DNA from: Cryptomeria japonica
Taxonomy: Eukaryota > Streptophyta > Pinopsida > Cupressales > Cupressaceae
Direction: 5' to 3'
DNA length: 64,000 nt
NCBI RefSeq assembly: GCF_030272615.1
Contig: NC_081415.1
Span: 624,525,740 to 624,589,739, forward strand
The notes under the pieces were generated by a model. The model searched no databases and was not told the origin of the DNA. It worked only from the letters and a program-made list of their open reading frames with translations. The translations under genes were made by a program, and so were the position numbers. Of this stretch, positions 22,581-35,450 are shown piece by piece (within the stretch, counting starts at the first letter, position 1; each line of letters opens with the position of its first letter).

Positions 22581-25500
22581 ATGGCTTCTACATCTAAAAT
22601 CCCTTCTAGTTCTACTGAACCTAAGGAATCATTTGAGTTTCTTAGGAAGAAGGTGAAATATAATGCCCTATCTTAAATTCCCACTAGAGTCATTGTCAAA
22701 GAGGATGTTTCAGGATATATTGATTGCAAACTTGAAGACCTAGGGTCTCTAGTGATTCACTCCCAGCTGAGTCTGTTCTGTGGAGATGATAAGAAGATTA
22801 AACTTGAGTACAACATAATCAAGAAGAAGAAATTTCACAGTGCAGTATATTTTCTTGAGGAATTTATAGAAGAACACATTAGGATTATTCTAAGTAGGGT
22901 TCATGGTTACAAGATGTACCTTGAGTGAACCCATGATACTACACTAGAGGCAATTCATGTCGTGACCGGTTTCTGCAATGTTGGGGAAGTCCCTGTTCTT
23001 TGCAAGATCACCAAAACCAAAGTGATAGAGCTCATTGGTTCTATGAGCGACCAACAAGCAATGACTGTAAAGACCATAAAAGATGACTTGGTGAAATATG
23101 TGTGCATGGTAATCAGATATAGATTATTCTATGTTAGCATAATGAATTATGTTCCTATAGCTACGGTGCATGCCGCTTATAGGATGATCAAGGAGAATGC
23201 AGAATGTGACTTATGTACTTGCATGCAAAAATAACTCATGGAGAACCTGAAGTCCATCAAAGTGGACAAATCACCGAGGTTTAAGTTCGATCAACTACTT
23301 GTCGATTTGTTTTTCTATTTTCAAGGATATTTTCCAAGAGTTGGTGATGTTCAATGGTTGAGTGACCTATCGATTTCTAGGCAAATAAAGGAGACTCTCC
23401 AAATAGTGGGATCTATGTATCCAGAGACTCTGAACGGGTATTTTGATGAGTTTATACTAAAGATGAACCAGTGAATGATAATATCAGGTGATCTAGTTAA
23501 AAAATATTAAGATGATATTTGTTTCACAATCAAAATAGATCATTACATAATGCAAGCGGTTGAGGCCCAAGAAGATGAAGTTGAGCCTATGGGCTATGAA
23601 GTGGTAAATGATATACTCATAGGGTATGCCTCTACCCTACTTTCTTCACCACTGGATCCAAAGAAGAAGAGGACCGGTACTTACTTCGAGAGGATCAAAT
23701 CTATTGAGGTACCGAAGCAGAAAAACAATAGAGCGGTGCCATCGCCATCGACACCGATTACATCTGCTGTCAGTCCAAGGGTGACCAAGAGGTCACCAGC
23801 CAAAAAGAAACCGGAGGCTATTTTTCCAAAGGTATTCTAAAGGAAGAGAAAAACTAGGAATAACTCACCGGATTCAGAAGAAACTGAACCAGAGGTAGAA
23901 ATGAAGAAGACAAGGCAATCAAGAAAGAAGACGAAGTCAATTGGTAATGTACCAACAACCTCTGCATCGATAAATATACATGTTGCTTATTATCAGCCTA
24001 TGAATCATTTTCAAAGAATTATGAAGAATGTGAAAAGGAAAGTACTTGACAATCTAAAAGATTATTTTGGTGATCTTAGCAATAGTGAAAACGAAGAAGT
24101 AGACCTAGAGGTCATTAAATATTTGTGTGATAATGATCGGTCACCGATTGACATTAAATCTATTGTTCCTAATTCTTTATATAATTATTTGGATAATAAA
24201 TGGCACATTGTCATTGAAAAGGAGCAAGAAATTAGGGAAGAAATTTTTGCCCAATATTTTCTTGATGCCTCTAATTCAGAATTGTTTGAGATTCTTAATT
24301 GGTACAAAGGTATCTTTTTCATGGGAGGAATAAGACTTCAGCTACTCAGAGGAAAAACCTATAAAGTGGAAAAAGACACCCATCTGTAGGTTAAAGCAGT
24401 TGTCAAAATGCAAAAAGTATCTGAAGCTAATCGATAGGATGAGCAAGAGCTTGACCTATCCACAGCCAAATCGGATGAAATCTTTGACAGTCTGGGTGAA
24501 AGAATAGCATATCAAAATTAGAAAAAGAAAAAGTGGAAAAAGAGAAACAGGATGAGAAAGCGACAAAAGAGAAATGGGAAAAAGAGATACTAGAAAAAGA
24601 AAAAGAAGAGAAAGAGAAATTGGAGAAAGACCAAGCAGAGAAGCAAGATAAGAGGAAGATGAGAAGAAGAAGGAAGAAGAGAAGAAGAAGGAAGAAGAGA
24701 AGAAGAAGAAGGAAGATGAGAAGAAGAAGAAGAAGGAAGATGAGAAGAAGAAGGAAGATGAGAAGAAGAAGGAAGAAGAGAAGAAGAAGAAGGAAGAAGA
24801 GAAGAAGAAGGAGGAAGAAGATAAGAAAAAGGAAGAAGAGAAAAAGAGGGAAGAAGAGCAGAAAAAGAAGAAGAGGAGAAGAAAAGACAAGAGGAGATCA
24901 AGGCAAAGGAAGGAGGATAGACTCCTAAGGAAACCAGAGATCAAGCCAAGCAGGTTGATCCCACCAGTCCCACCGATTTGACTCTTGCCTGTCTTACTCA
25001 ATTGGTTGATGAAAGTGAGCTACTAAGGAGCATTCAACTAGCTCAGGTTATACTAGAAGAACTGAGAAAAAAGAAAGAACAAGATGTCATTCAATTTGCT
25101 ATTGACAATCTTTCCAATATAATCTCTATTACTAACCTTCCCATTACTGATTCTTCATTGGCAAAGTTAAAACTTCTTTACACAGTGGTATATGATCAAG
25201 TGTAATCTTTAGAAGATGCTTCCTAGGTTTCTGTAGAGAAGAAGCATGAAAAAGCTCTGAAAGTTTCATTAGTAAAGAAAATGGATGTAGACAGAGAAAA
25301 ACTACTTAAGCAAAAGGATGATACAAGTTTAGCTATGGGTGAAGGTAACCTAATCTTGAGCAAAATCTGCCAACCTCACCTACTTTGTGATGATGCTCTG
25401 AAAAAGAAGAGTCAACTCCAATCGGAGTTACAAAAGTATATCGAAAACTTCAAATTACCATATGATTCGTTCATAGTCTATGGATAGACTATTCACACTC

Positions 25501-25799
25501 ACCAACATCAAATTGCAAAGATTGAATCAGAGATCTGCAAGCAAACTCAAGATCTACAAGAGATCCAGTTGCTTTTATTATCTAAATTGTAGGTTCTTCA
25601 GAAGTGCTTCCTGAACTTGGAGGCTATTATTGTAACTCAGGAGATGAGTACTATCGCTGCAATGGAAGAATTAGCCTTCCAGATGAAGACCGAGAGTGAA
25701 ATTTCTGCCTCACTTCTTGATTCATGGTATTCAGACATGAAGAATTTTCTAAAAAACTTTAAACCTCTTTTTGAGAAGTTTTACTCTTTATTGTCATGA
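22581..25799 (+). pseudogene. Element C ORF2: unknown protein of about 1070 codons
   Basis: From ATG 22581 (Met-Ala-Ser-Thr-Ser) a single frame holds nearly all open segments to 25799, including 22962-23474, 23550-23840, 23901-24389, 24978-25205, 25281-25487 and 25617-25799. It carries about ten stops and compensating indels in the central Glu/Lys repeat. Landmarks: His-Gly near residue 108 followed by a Val-Val-Thr-Gly segment, an Ile-Cys-Phe block, Met-Gly-Tyr-Glu at residue about 337, Tyr-Ala-x3-Leu-Leu, a basic linker, a second globular part (about 460-600), a charged repeat (about 650-780) and a C-terminal helical region. D and G show the same order. No polymerase, protease, integrase or transmembrane motif is seen. 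Function unknown. Confidence 0.72.
24530..24900 (+). repeat. GAA/GAG-type purine-only tract inside element C ORF2
   Basis: About 370 bases are nearly all A and G on the plus strand, made of GAAGAAGAG-like units and encoding Glu/Lys/Asp-rich or Arg/Lys-rich sequence depending on frame. Replication slippage explains the local frame changes. The Glu/Lys reading fits the charged linker of ORF2. Confidence 0.85.
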
Positions 25800-26048
25800 A
25801 CATATACTCTATTTTTATGTTATGCAATATAACTTTGGTAAATTCCACTGACAAAGGGAGTGTTTGCATTACTTTGTCATTGTTGGAAAAAGGGGAGTAG
25901 TATTGAAAATTTCAGGCACATACTTGTAATTATTGCAAAGGGAGTAGTGTATATGCTTAGGGGGAGTAGTCTCTATCTATTTTTGTTTTATAAGCACTTA
26001 GATGCCAAAGTTTTCCTAAGTGTTGCCATCAATGCCAAAGGGGAAAAT
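25800..26048 (+). other. Element C 3' non-coding region and polypurine tract
   Basis: It contains several AAAGGGGAGTAG-like purine runs (25855-25970). It ends with GTTGCCATCAATGCCAAAGG then GGAAAAT directly before the LTR. The same block, as its complement, follows the 3' LTRs of A, B, D, E and F. Confidence 0.8.
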
Positions 26049-27199
26049 TGTTGGTATTTTGATAATGTTTAAGTTGTGATTGTCATTGATGGACACACAC
26101 TTATTTTATGTATGAGTTATTCTCCACCGGTAATATGTGTTTTGTTTTTCACACCGGTATTATATGCCATTGTATGTATAGTCTTTTTTTGTAGAAGACT
26201 ATCGGTGTTTTGTAGAAGATGCTTACCAGTCGTAACAGTATGAAGACCTTGAAGTGGTATGGAGACCTCAAGCAGAACAAGGACCCCTAGCAACATTTAA
26301 TCTTTTTAATCAGATCATTATGTTCCAGTTTTCCATTCTTTATTCATTAACCAATAATCAGTATACTGTGCTAAACCGGTATAATTGTAAAGTGTGATGA
26401 GTTATCATCCACCCACACTTTAGTGGTGTTTCTGTTCCGAGTTACCAAATATGTCTAGATCCATTGTACCTACAAAATTGTAGTCTAATCTTATTGGACT
26501 GATGTGAAATCAGATTCCTATATGAGGACATCATGTCTAGGGTTTTGAAGAGTTGAGATGTGCAAAGTATTGAAGAATAGATAAGATCTATGCAAAATAG
26601 GTATCTCACTACAAAGATTGTGAGTGCAAAGGATAGAAGACTGAAGTAATGTTGCAATGCATTAATAGAGAACTATCAAGGATCTAATCAAGCATTATGT
26701 GCTACTTTCTAGATCATTCACTTGTTGATTACTAATCTCTTCGACAAGTCTGAAACCCTTAACCGGGTAGGCCCAGATAAGCCTATTGTAAATCCTCTAA
26801 CAAGGTAGTTCACAGTTGTGGATCTAAAATTCTTTAATAGGGTAGTATTTAACAGGACTTATCTCCTAACAGAGATCTATATTCCTAACATGATTTTTTC
26901 TAGTGAAGAACATTGTAAGGCCTTAACCGGTCTAACCTTAACTAGTTTGGCTACTATTCTGGAGATAGTTGACTTGTGATTTTTACTCACCGTGGTTTTT
27001 CCCATTTGGGTTTCCATGTCAAAATATCTTGTGTTATGATTATTGTGCTTCTTTGGGTGAATTATCTATTTGCTATTTGGCTTGTTTATGTTTTAACTAG
27101 TTTGTTGTTTAAACTACAACACCAGTCTACTGAAAAATTGTTTAAAAGTTTGGTTAAGTTTTTAGGCATACTAATTCACCCCCTTGTTAGTATTCATCA
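26049..27199 (+). repeat. Element C 3' LTR
   Basis: This 1151-bp partner of 19639-20769 has scattered substitutions and a short duplication near 26245-26270. TG and CA ends are intact. Confidence 0.92.
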
Positions 27200-28200
27200 A
27201 CTGAATCTTATTTCTTACTATCTCATGAAATCAATTTCTTTCCCAAAAATAATGCTCCACTGGTAGTTCTCTTCCGATCATCAACATCACCAACCCAATC
27301 TGCATCATTGTAGGTACATAGCATGAAATCATCATTCCTCGGATACCAAAAACCATAATTTACAGTTCCTTTCAAGTATCTGAATATCCTCTTCACAATA
27401 GGGACATGACTCTCTTTTGGATCAACTTGATATCTAGCAGCCATGCACATAGCATGCATAATGTACAAAATCTGAGTAAGATATAACAATCCACCAACCA
27501 TAGATCTGTACAAAGCTCTGATTAGCTTTCAGAGATTCATCATTCTTAGACAATTTACAACCAGTCAACATAGGAGTTCCGATCGGTTTGGAGTCATCTA
27601 CACAAACTTCTTTAGCAATTCCTTCACATACTCTATTTGAGATATGAATATGCCTTTTTCAGTCTATGAAATATACAAACCTAAGAAAAATTTCATCTCA
27701 CCAATCATAGATATCTCAAATTCTTTCTGCATATCACCAACAAACTTTATACTCAAATCATCATCACCTCTAAATATAATATCATCAACAAAGACTTCAA
27801 CAATAAAGATATTATGATTCTGTATCTTAAAGTACAAATTACTGTCAGCAACAACTTTAATAAATCATAATTTCAATAAATATTTATCTAATCTAGAATA
27901 CCAATCTCTAGGGGCTTGCTTCAGTCCATGAAAAGATTTCTTCAGCTTACATCTCCATTCAAAAAGGAAGATTTGACATCCATATGATATACCTTGAAAT
28001 ATTTATAAGAAGCATATGCAAGCAACAATATAATGACTTCAATTCTGGCCACCAGAGAAAAAGTCTACTCATAATCAATCCTTTCTTTTTGAGAATATCC
28101 TTTGCAAACCAGTCTAGCTTTATTTCTGACAACTTCACTAGCTTCATTTAATTTGTTCCCAAGTGTTATTATTTTCAATCTGATCTAGTTCTTCTTTCAT
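27200..28200 (-). pseudogene. Element B reverse transcriptase and RNase H N-terminal part
   Basis: The minus strand shows the Copia RT/RNase H sequence. At 27223-27513 is a long open piece with Asp-Ala-Asp-Trp-Val-Gly-Asp, the RNase H start, and Gly-Gly-Leu-Leu-Tyr-Leu of the RT tail. Near 27780-27797 is the catalytic Phe-Val-Asp-Asp box, where Tyr-Val-Asp-Asp is usual. Stops occur throughout, for example TGA replacing a Trp codon and TAA replacing a Gln codon just right of the C insertion. The RNase H frame continues left of element C at 19638. Confidence 0.8.
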
Positions 28201-29232
28201 AGCTCTCATCCAATTTTCATCTTTATAAGCTTCAACAACATCTTTAGATTCAACTTTAGAAATCAAACATATTTCTTCAATAGATACCCTTCTTCTAGTC
28301 ATTACTCCTTTATTCTTATCACCAATAATCTATTTTTCATAATGATTCAGTCTTACATACCTCAGAGTCTTCTTATTGTTCTCATTATCAGACTCCTGCA
28401 CTTATTCACCAACAACAACAAGATCCAGGTTAACTATCTCTACCAGATCATTCTACTTAGGTTCTTTAGTCTGAACAAGGGCTAAAACAATATGTTGCCC
28501 ATCATCATAACCACATGCTCTGATCTCTTTCTCAAGGTTCTCATCCACCTTCACATTTGCACTTTCTACTATCTTTCTTAGTCTCTAATTATAGAACCAA
28601 TAGGAATTTCTCTTTGTAGAATCTTCCAAGAAGATACCTTCATCACTTCTAGCATTAAAATTTCCTATATCCTCATCTCTTTTGATATAACATTTTCTAC
28701 TAGATACTCTAAAATATCTCACAATAGGAACATGACAAAACTAGAGCTCATAAGGAGCCTTATTGATATCATTTGTAATGTGAACTGTATTGAATGCGTA
28801 AACAACAGTGATAATAGCTTCTCTCCAGTAGACCTTTGAAACAATACCTTCAATCAACATAGTCGTTGCAGCATCCAAGATAGTTTTGTTCTTCCTTTCA
28901 ACAACTTCCTTCTGATGAGGGGTTATAGGAGCAGAAAATTATCTTCTAATCTCATGCTTCTCACAGAATGAATTGAATTAACCAAACCATAATTCTCCAC
29001 CTCTATCGGATCTCAGACACTTTACCTTCAAACTAGATTCAGTCTCCACCTTATCCTTGAATATCTTGAATTTGTCCAATAAAACTGATTTCTACTTCAA
29101 AAATACAACCCACATCATCCTAGAATAATCATCAATTAGCAACATGAAATATCTATCACCCTACACTCTTTTAAATTTTTTAGGTCCACACAAGTTAGTA
29201 TGCACAAGATCTAGCAATCCATCTTATGTATA
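28201..29232 (-). pseudogene. Element B integrase
   Basis: Decayed Copia integrase on the minus strand. An Arg-Ser-Asp-Arg-Gly-Gly-Glu block (second catalytic Asp) is near 29005 and a Val-Val-Glu-Arg-Lys block (catalytic Glu) near 28895. Further left are the conserved C-terminal features such as Ala-Pro-Tyr-Glu-Leu near 28750. Multiple stops interrupt it. Confidence 0.7.
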
Positions 29233-29890
29233 CTATTTGCTCTTGAAACAAATCCTTGTTTGCTTACCCAACTGACATTCCTTACATACCGAATAAGTAG
29301 GCTTAATAATCTTAGGTAGATCTCTAACAACTTGTGTAGATTTGATCTTAATCATTGAATTAAAATGACACATTCTCCTATGCCACAACCAACTTTCATC
29401 AATATGAGCAATCAAACCACTTTTCTCACCAGCATTCAAGTGAAAAATGTTACCTTTAGTCTTAGTCCCAGATGCAATCTCTATACTAGAGGCATTTAGG
29501 ATCTTGTAATTTCCATCCTTGAATTGTAGATTATAACCTTTATCAACCATACTTTCAACACTCCAAATATTATTCTTCAAACCTTCAATATACAAGACAT
29601 CATCAATATTATGCTTACGATCAAAAGAAATAGAGCCTCTCCCATGGATTAAATAGGCTTTGTCATCTCCAAATTTGACTATTATACCATCATAACTTTC
29701 CATGCTCACAAATTTTCTCTTATCACCAGTCATATGATGTGAATGACCACTGTCAATCACCCATTCATCTTTATCTTCTACCTGAACAACTAAAGCTTTC
29801 TACTCAATAGTGCAGCTCGTGTAATCAACAGGTACAAGTCCATCTTCCTTAATGGAAAGGAATACAACTTCATCTCCTTCTCATTCTTCA
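29233..29890 (-). pseudogene. Element B protease and GAG-pre-integrase
   Basis: An open 175-codon piece (29233-29760) has the protease active site Asp-Ser-Gly at its start, followed by Ser-His-His-Met. It then runs through the GAG-pre-integrase region to a His-x-x-x-x-His and Cys-x2-Cys zinc-binding set of the integrase N-terminus. This arrangement is typical of Copia. The protease Asp is intact here. Confidence 0.8.
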
Positions 29891-30902
29891 TCTATAATAC
29901 CTTAATCAACATCATAGTAACAATTCTTCTGATTTCTATACTTCTGGTTAGGTTTGTAGGGCTTATCATACTTCTCATGCTTCTCATATCTATCATTCCT
30001 ATCATGCTTATCAAGTTTATCATGTCTTTCATACTTAGCCATTCTCTCTGGACATCTAGAAGCAAAAGGTCCTATCTTATTACAAGAGAAACATTTCAAA
30101 GGCAACTGTTCATCATTCTTACTGTCTCCTTTAGGCAATCTTTGGGCTTCAAGCTCATCCAACTCCTTTTCTTGCTCTTCAATATATTTCCTCTCTCTTT
30201 CATATCTAGATATTATGCATTCATCAAGGTCATACTTCTTCTTACTGGATACAGACGATGATGCTCTAAATGTTGTCTCAGACTTTTCATATGATTCTCC
30301 AAGTTCACTTAGTTCAAATGTAGCAATATTTCCAACTAGCATATCTCTTGTCACTGTAGTCACACTCTAGATTTCATCAATAGCAGAAACCTTATGTTTA
30401 TAAGCATGAGGAAAATATCTCAACACCTTAGCGACAATTTCATCTTCCTCAATGGTTCCATCGACACATCTGATACGTAGGACAGGATCATTCACCTTAT
30501 CCATGAAGGAGTGTATGTTATCATCATCTCCATTCTTCAATATCTCATACTTGCCTTTTAAGCTCTGCAACTTAGCAATCTTCACTTGTTTACCACCTTC
30601 ATACAAAATTTCAAGCTTCTCCTAGATCTCATGTGTGGTGTGAAGTTCCATTACATTTGTCATCTCATAATCAGTCAAGGCACTAAACAATGCTTCCTTC
30701 AATTTAATATTATGTTTAGTTTCCTTGAACTCATCAGGAGTAGTTGGTCCATTCGAAGGAGAAAAATAGGCATTCTTTGTAATTTTCTAGTAATCTTCAC
30801 CATGACATTTCAATTGCACTTCATCCAGTCCTTCCATATCGCATAGTTAGTTCCATAAAACCTTGGGTTGTCCTTCCCAAAGATAACACCTTGAGCTGCC
30901 AT
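29891..30902 (-). pseudogene. Element B Gag
   Basis: Gag starts at ATG 30902 and reads Phe-Tyr-Gly-Thr-Asn-Tyr early, a Copia Gag signature. It continues through a UBN2-like region (30367-30606) and a nucleocapsid part (29902-30363). The zinc knuckle is CFSCNKIGPFASRC, in which the usual Gly-His is Gly-Pro, so metal binding is probably lost. A His/Asp/Lys/Tyr-rich repeat follows. Stops separate the open pieces. Confidence 0.8.
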
Positions 30903-30958
30903 CTTGGATCACCTCTAGCGGTTAAGCTTCTACCAGAGGATCTACCTTTGATACCAAT

Positions 30959-32183
30959 TGTTAGCAGCAAAGAAGAGGAAGACTAATAGGGGGGGGGGGG
31001 TGAATCAGTCTTCACCGGATCTACAAACTTAATCACAAAAATAGATTTGATAAACTGTAACAGCACACAACACACAACACCAAGATATTGACATGGAAAA
31101 CCTGGTTAAGAGAAAAACCATGGTGGGAATCTACCCACATTAAGATGATACTCTGTAGTAGTATGTGAAATATTACAATGGGGAATGAACATGCATTCAT
31201 ACACACTGTCTAGAGCTCACTACTCAAAAGATAATGGCCTGGAAGGCTACAACCCTCAGGGAAGTCTCATTGACTTACAACAAGATTCAGATTACAATCT
31301 GGAAGAAATTACCTAAAGGAATAACATCTCTAAATGCATGATTACAGTTCCAATTAAGTACAATTGTTCTCTCTACAATACCAATCTCTCCTAAAACTCA
31401 ACATTGAAGGATAAATCACTTGTTCACACATATACCACTCTTTGATAATGCAGACACAACATCGACACCTAGATTACATGAGTATATCACCTATATATAC
31501 AAATCATCAACCTTGACAAGAAGGGCAACTAAACCCTCAACCCATAATTACAAAATTATAGCACATGATACAAAGATTGACCACAATACCAATACAATGA
31601 TTTACATGACATAACATGGACCTAGATCAAATTCCCAAATGCACAACTCTACCAAAAATATCACCAAGATCAACCGCAACACGCTACACCATCAGAAATA
31701 CCGCATAACATAAACATCATCGTCGATTCTTAGAAACCACCTAAAACTCACACAATGATCAATGTGGATCACCAAAACAAATAGGACATAAATAGGACAC
31801 ATGAGCAAGAACATTAGAAACATCAATAATAGGTACACCAACACCACTTATCGAATCTTCATCTATTAACATTTGAAAGCTCAGGAACACAACCAATCAG
31901 CAACTAACATGAAGAAAGATAACTTGTGGAGAACCAAGTCATGATCCATCTAAAATGAAGAGACACAAGACCATCCCAAACAATATCCCAAAATCTTAGA
32001 AAAAGATACGATCATACTGGAATATACCGAAGGAAATATCAAGCTTTGCAAAGAAAAACAACACTACAAACTGGATCATAAGATCTTGCCAAATCAACAA
32101 TCACCGAAGCAAATCACAGGAATATGTTGAAATAAATGACAAAAAAATATCCTAGCAGCAGTAATGACCAATAATATCCAACA
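30959..32183 (-). repeat. Element B 5' LTR
   Basis: This 1225-bp LTR starts TGTTAGCAGC and ends TATCCAACA. The U5 motif has a 12-base G run at 30989-31000. The adjacent primer site (about 30944-30957) reads TTGGTATCAAAGG on the minus strand. Confidence 0.9.
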
Positions 32184-33720
32184 AATATCTCCCCCTTAGG
32201 ATAATCTCATAGCTTTGAACAACATACTAACTACTCCGACTGAGTACCACCACCAACTCATCAACCTAAATAAGAAGACAATACTATGAAGTCCACTAGA
32301 TCGATGCATCTGCATGCACCTAGTTCTCATTAGTAATGGTTGAGACCCCTAACTTGTTTCTCAAATACATAAATGTATCTGTAGGAAAAGGCTTATTGAA
32401 AATATCTACAATTTGATCTTTTGTAGATACATACTCCAGTTTTACTTCTTCATCACCATCTTTCTCCCTCAAGAAATGATACTTAATTGATATATGCTTT
32501 GTTTTAGAATGTAGTATCAGATTCTTGGAAATATTAATATCACTTGAATTGTCATAGTATATAATAGTAGGCTCATCATACACAACTCTAATGTCTTTCA
32601 ACATTTGCTTCATCCAAACTACCTGAGTACAATTGCTAGCAACAACAATGTATTCAACTTCAACAGTAGATAGAGATATAGCATCTTGTTTCTTACTTTC
32701 CCATGAAACCTTCTTCCCCAAAAAGAAAGCTCCATAGGTCATGCTCTTTTGATCATCTACATCACCTACCCAATCAACATTAGTAGAGGAACACAACATG
32801 AAATCATCATTCTTTGAATACCACAACCCATAATAACCAGTTCCCTTCAAATATCTGAAAATCCTCTTCACAACAGTAAACAGAGTCTCTTTAGGATTAG
32901 CTTAAAATCTGGCACAAATGCATGCAACATGCATGATATCTAGTCTATTCTGAGTTAGGTACAACAATCCACCAACCATAGATCTGTATAAGGTCTTATT
33001 AACTTTCTAAGATTTATCTTGCTTAGATAGCTTGCATCTAGTCACCATAGGAGTTCCAACAGGTTTACAATCAACTAACTCGAATTTCTTCAACAATTCC
33101 TTCACATACTTAGATTAAGAAATACAAATACCTTTACTGGTCTGAGTAATATGCAATCCTAAGAATAATTTCATCTCACCTATCATAGACATCTCAAATT
33201 CAGTTTTCATATCATCAACAAACTTCATACTCAAATCACCATCTCCTCCAAAAATAATGTCGTCCACAAACACTTCAACAATCAAAATGTTATCATTCTC
33301 AACTTTAAAGTATAAGTTACAATCAACAATACCTTTACAAAATCCCAACTTTGTCAAATACTTATCTAATCTAGCATACCAAGCTTTAAGGGCTTGCTTC
33401 AGTCCATACAATGCTTCCTTCAATTTACATACCATGTCTCTTTCAACTAATAATGAAAATCCATCTGGTTGCTCAATGTAGTCTTCCTCCTCTAGATCAC
33501 CATTCAAAAAGGCTAACTTGACGTCCATCTTTTATACCTTGAAATTATTGTAAGAAACATATGCAAGCAATAATCTAACAACTTCAATTCTAGCTACAAG
33601 AGAAAAAAGTTTCTTCATAATCAATACCTTCCATCTCAGAGAATCCTTTACATACCAATATTGCTTTGTTTCTTACCACTTCACCGACTTCATTCAATTT
33701 ATTTTGGAACACCCATTTAG
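32184..33720 (-). pseudogene. Element A reverse transcriptase and RNase H
   Basis: Two long open minus-strand pieces remain. 33115-33528 (137 codons) covers the RT core with Leu-Tyr-Gly-Leu-Lys-Gln and Phe-Val-Asp-Asp near 33257-33275. 32320-32871 (183 codons) covers RNase H from Asp-Trp-Val-Gly-Asp to the terminal Asp-Ile-Phe-Asn-Lys-Pro region. Stops and a frameshift lie between. 32184-32319 is 3' non-coding. Confidence 0.85.
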
Positions 33721-34907
33721 TACCAATTACATTCTTGTCTTTAGGTCTCAGAACAATCTCCCATGTGTTATTCTTCTCAATCTGATTCTACTCTTCCTCC
33801 ATAGCTTTTATCCAATTCTCATCTTACATGCTTCAACAACATCTTTAGATTCAATCTTAGAAATCAGGCATATCTCTTTAGCATCATCTTCTTCTAGTCA
33901 TCACACCTTTGTTCTTATTACCAATAATCCGATTCTCAGAATGATTCAATTTTAGATACCTGAAAATCTTCAAATTATTCTAGTTCTCAAGCTCTTGAAC
34001 TTCTTCACCGATAGCAGCAATATCTGGATTAACTGTCTCCACCAGATCATTCTACTTTAGGATCTCAGTCTGTGCAGGTTTAGAAACAACATCCTAGTCA
34101 TCAATTTCATATCCGCATGCTCTGATCTACTTTCCAAAGCATCCATCTACCTTCATATTTTCACTTTCCACTATCTTCTTCAACCTCTTATTGTAACACT
34201 AGTAGGCCTTGCTCTTAGTAGAGTATCCCAAGAAGATTCCTTCATCACATCTTACATCAAAATTTCCTATATCCTCATCTCTTTGATATTAAATTTGCTT
34301 CCAAAAACTCTAAAATATCTAACTATAAGAACATGACCAAACCATAACTCATAAGGAGTGTTACCAGAATCACCTTATATATGCACCTAGTTGAATGTGT
34401 AAACAATAGTTCTAACAACTTCTTTCCAAAAGGTTTTCACAACATTTCCTTCAATTAGCATTGTTCTAGCCACATACAGAATTATTTTATTCTTCCTTTC
34501 AACAAATCCATTCTATTGAGGGGTTCTTGGAGAAGATATTTGTCTTCTAATTCCATTCCTCTCACAAAATGTATCAAACTCACCAGTCATGAATTCTCCT
34601 CCTCTATCAGATCTCAGACACTTCAGCTTCAACCTTGTCTCAATCTCTACCTTTGCTTTGAATATCCTGAATTTATCCAATGCTTATGATTTCTCCCTTA
34701 GAAAAGTCACCAACATCATTATAGAGTAGTCATCAATCAGCAACATGAAATACATGTCACCCTGCATGTTTGTCACTTTTGTAGGACCACACAAGTCAGT
34801 ATGCACAAGATCTAACAGTCCATTAGATGTATACAACATTCTCTTAAATTACATTCTTGTCATACCAAATTAGAACTTATCCTTATCCTGCAGTCAAAAT
34901 TAACATG
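33721..34907 (-). pseudogene. Element A integrase
   Basis: Decayed Copia integrase. Arg-Ser-Asp-Arg-Gly-Gly-Glu-Phe is near 34610 and Phe-Val-Glu-Arg-Lys near 34500. Left of these is the RT linker with Trp-Val-Phe-Gln-type sequence near 33705. Stops are frequent and no piece above 80 codons survives. Confidence 0.7.
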
Positions 34908-35450
34908 TCACATCCTCCTTTGCCAAAACCAACTTTCATCAATTTGAGCAATCAAGCAGCTTTTCTCACTAACATTTAAGTGAAAGATATTACCTTTAGT
35001 CTTAGTCCTTGTTTCAATCTCTATAACAGAGGCATTAATAATATTGCATTTACCATTCTTGAATTGCAAATCATATCCCTTGTCAACCATCTGTCCAACA
35101 CTCAAAATATTATGCTTTAAACCTTCAACATATAAGAAATTATCAGTATTATTCTTACCATCAAAACTTATAGAACCTCTTCCATGAATCACACAAGCCT
35201 TATCATCTCCAAATCTCACTATACCACCATCATACATTTCCATACTTATAAATTTACTTTTATCACCTATCATATGATGTGAACAATCACTGTCAATTAC
35301 CCATTCATCTTTCTCTTCAATCTTAGAAGTGAAAGCCTTCTCCTCAACAATGCAACTTGTAGGATTCACTGGTACTAGATCGTCTTCCTTGATAGAAATT
35401 AATACAAATTCATCACCTGAATTCCCATTATCTGGTTGTTCATCTATCAC
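34908..35450 (-). pseudogene. Element A protease and GAG-pre-integrase
   Basis: A 180-codon open piece. The active site reads Trp-Val-Ile-Asp-Ser-Asp-Cys-Ser-His-His-Met (about 35280-35315), so the Gly of Asp-Ser-Gly is Asp and the enzyme is probably dead. The rest matches the equivalent region of B closely. Confidence 0.8.

Larger units (their letters stand above)
19639..27199 (+). mobile_element. Element C: pol-less LTR element (ORF1+ORF2) nested in B
   Basis: LTRs at 19639-20769 and 26049-27199 start TGTTGG and end TTCATCA. The flanks ATTGA (19634-19638) and ACTGA (27200-27204) match at 4 of 5. The interior has an initiator-Met-type primer site, ORF1 (coiled coil, four intact CCHC knuckles), ORF2 (about 1070 codons, unknown) and a polypurine tract. 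Reverse transcriptase, integrase and protease are absent. Removing it restores the RNase H reading frame of B, which proves both insertion and exact boundaries. It is the most complete plus-strand member of the C/D/G family. Confidence 0.9.
17725..32183 (-). mobile_element. Element B: Copia-type LTR retrotransposon nested in A, interrupted by C
   Basis: LTRs at 17725-18967 (3') and 30959-32183 (5') share sequence throughout and run TG to CA. The flanks AATCT (17720-17724) and AATAT (32184-32188) match at 4 of 5. The minus-strand interior reads gag, protease, integrase, reverse transcriptase, RNase H. Element C splits RNase H. B is closely related to A: their LTRs share blocks such as CATCAACCTTGAC, and their Gag and protease regions align. 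All ORFs carry stops. Confidence 0.87.

Noticed and set aside
24533-24928. Open frame of about 130 codons, Arg/Lys-rich
   Set aside because: It arises from the GAA-type repeat read in the wrong frame; the Glu/Lys reading fits the surrounding ORF2 better.
24456-25001. Minus-strand Ser/Phe/Leu-rich open frame of 181 codons
   Set aside because: Antisense of the same purine tract; composition is an artefact of the repeat.
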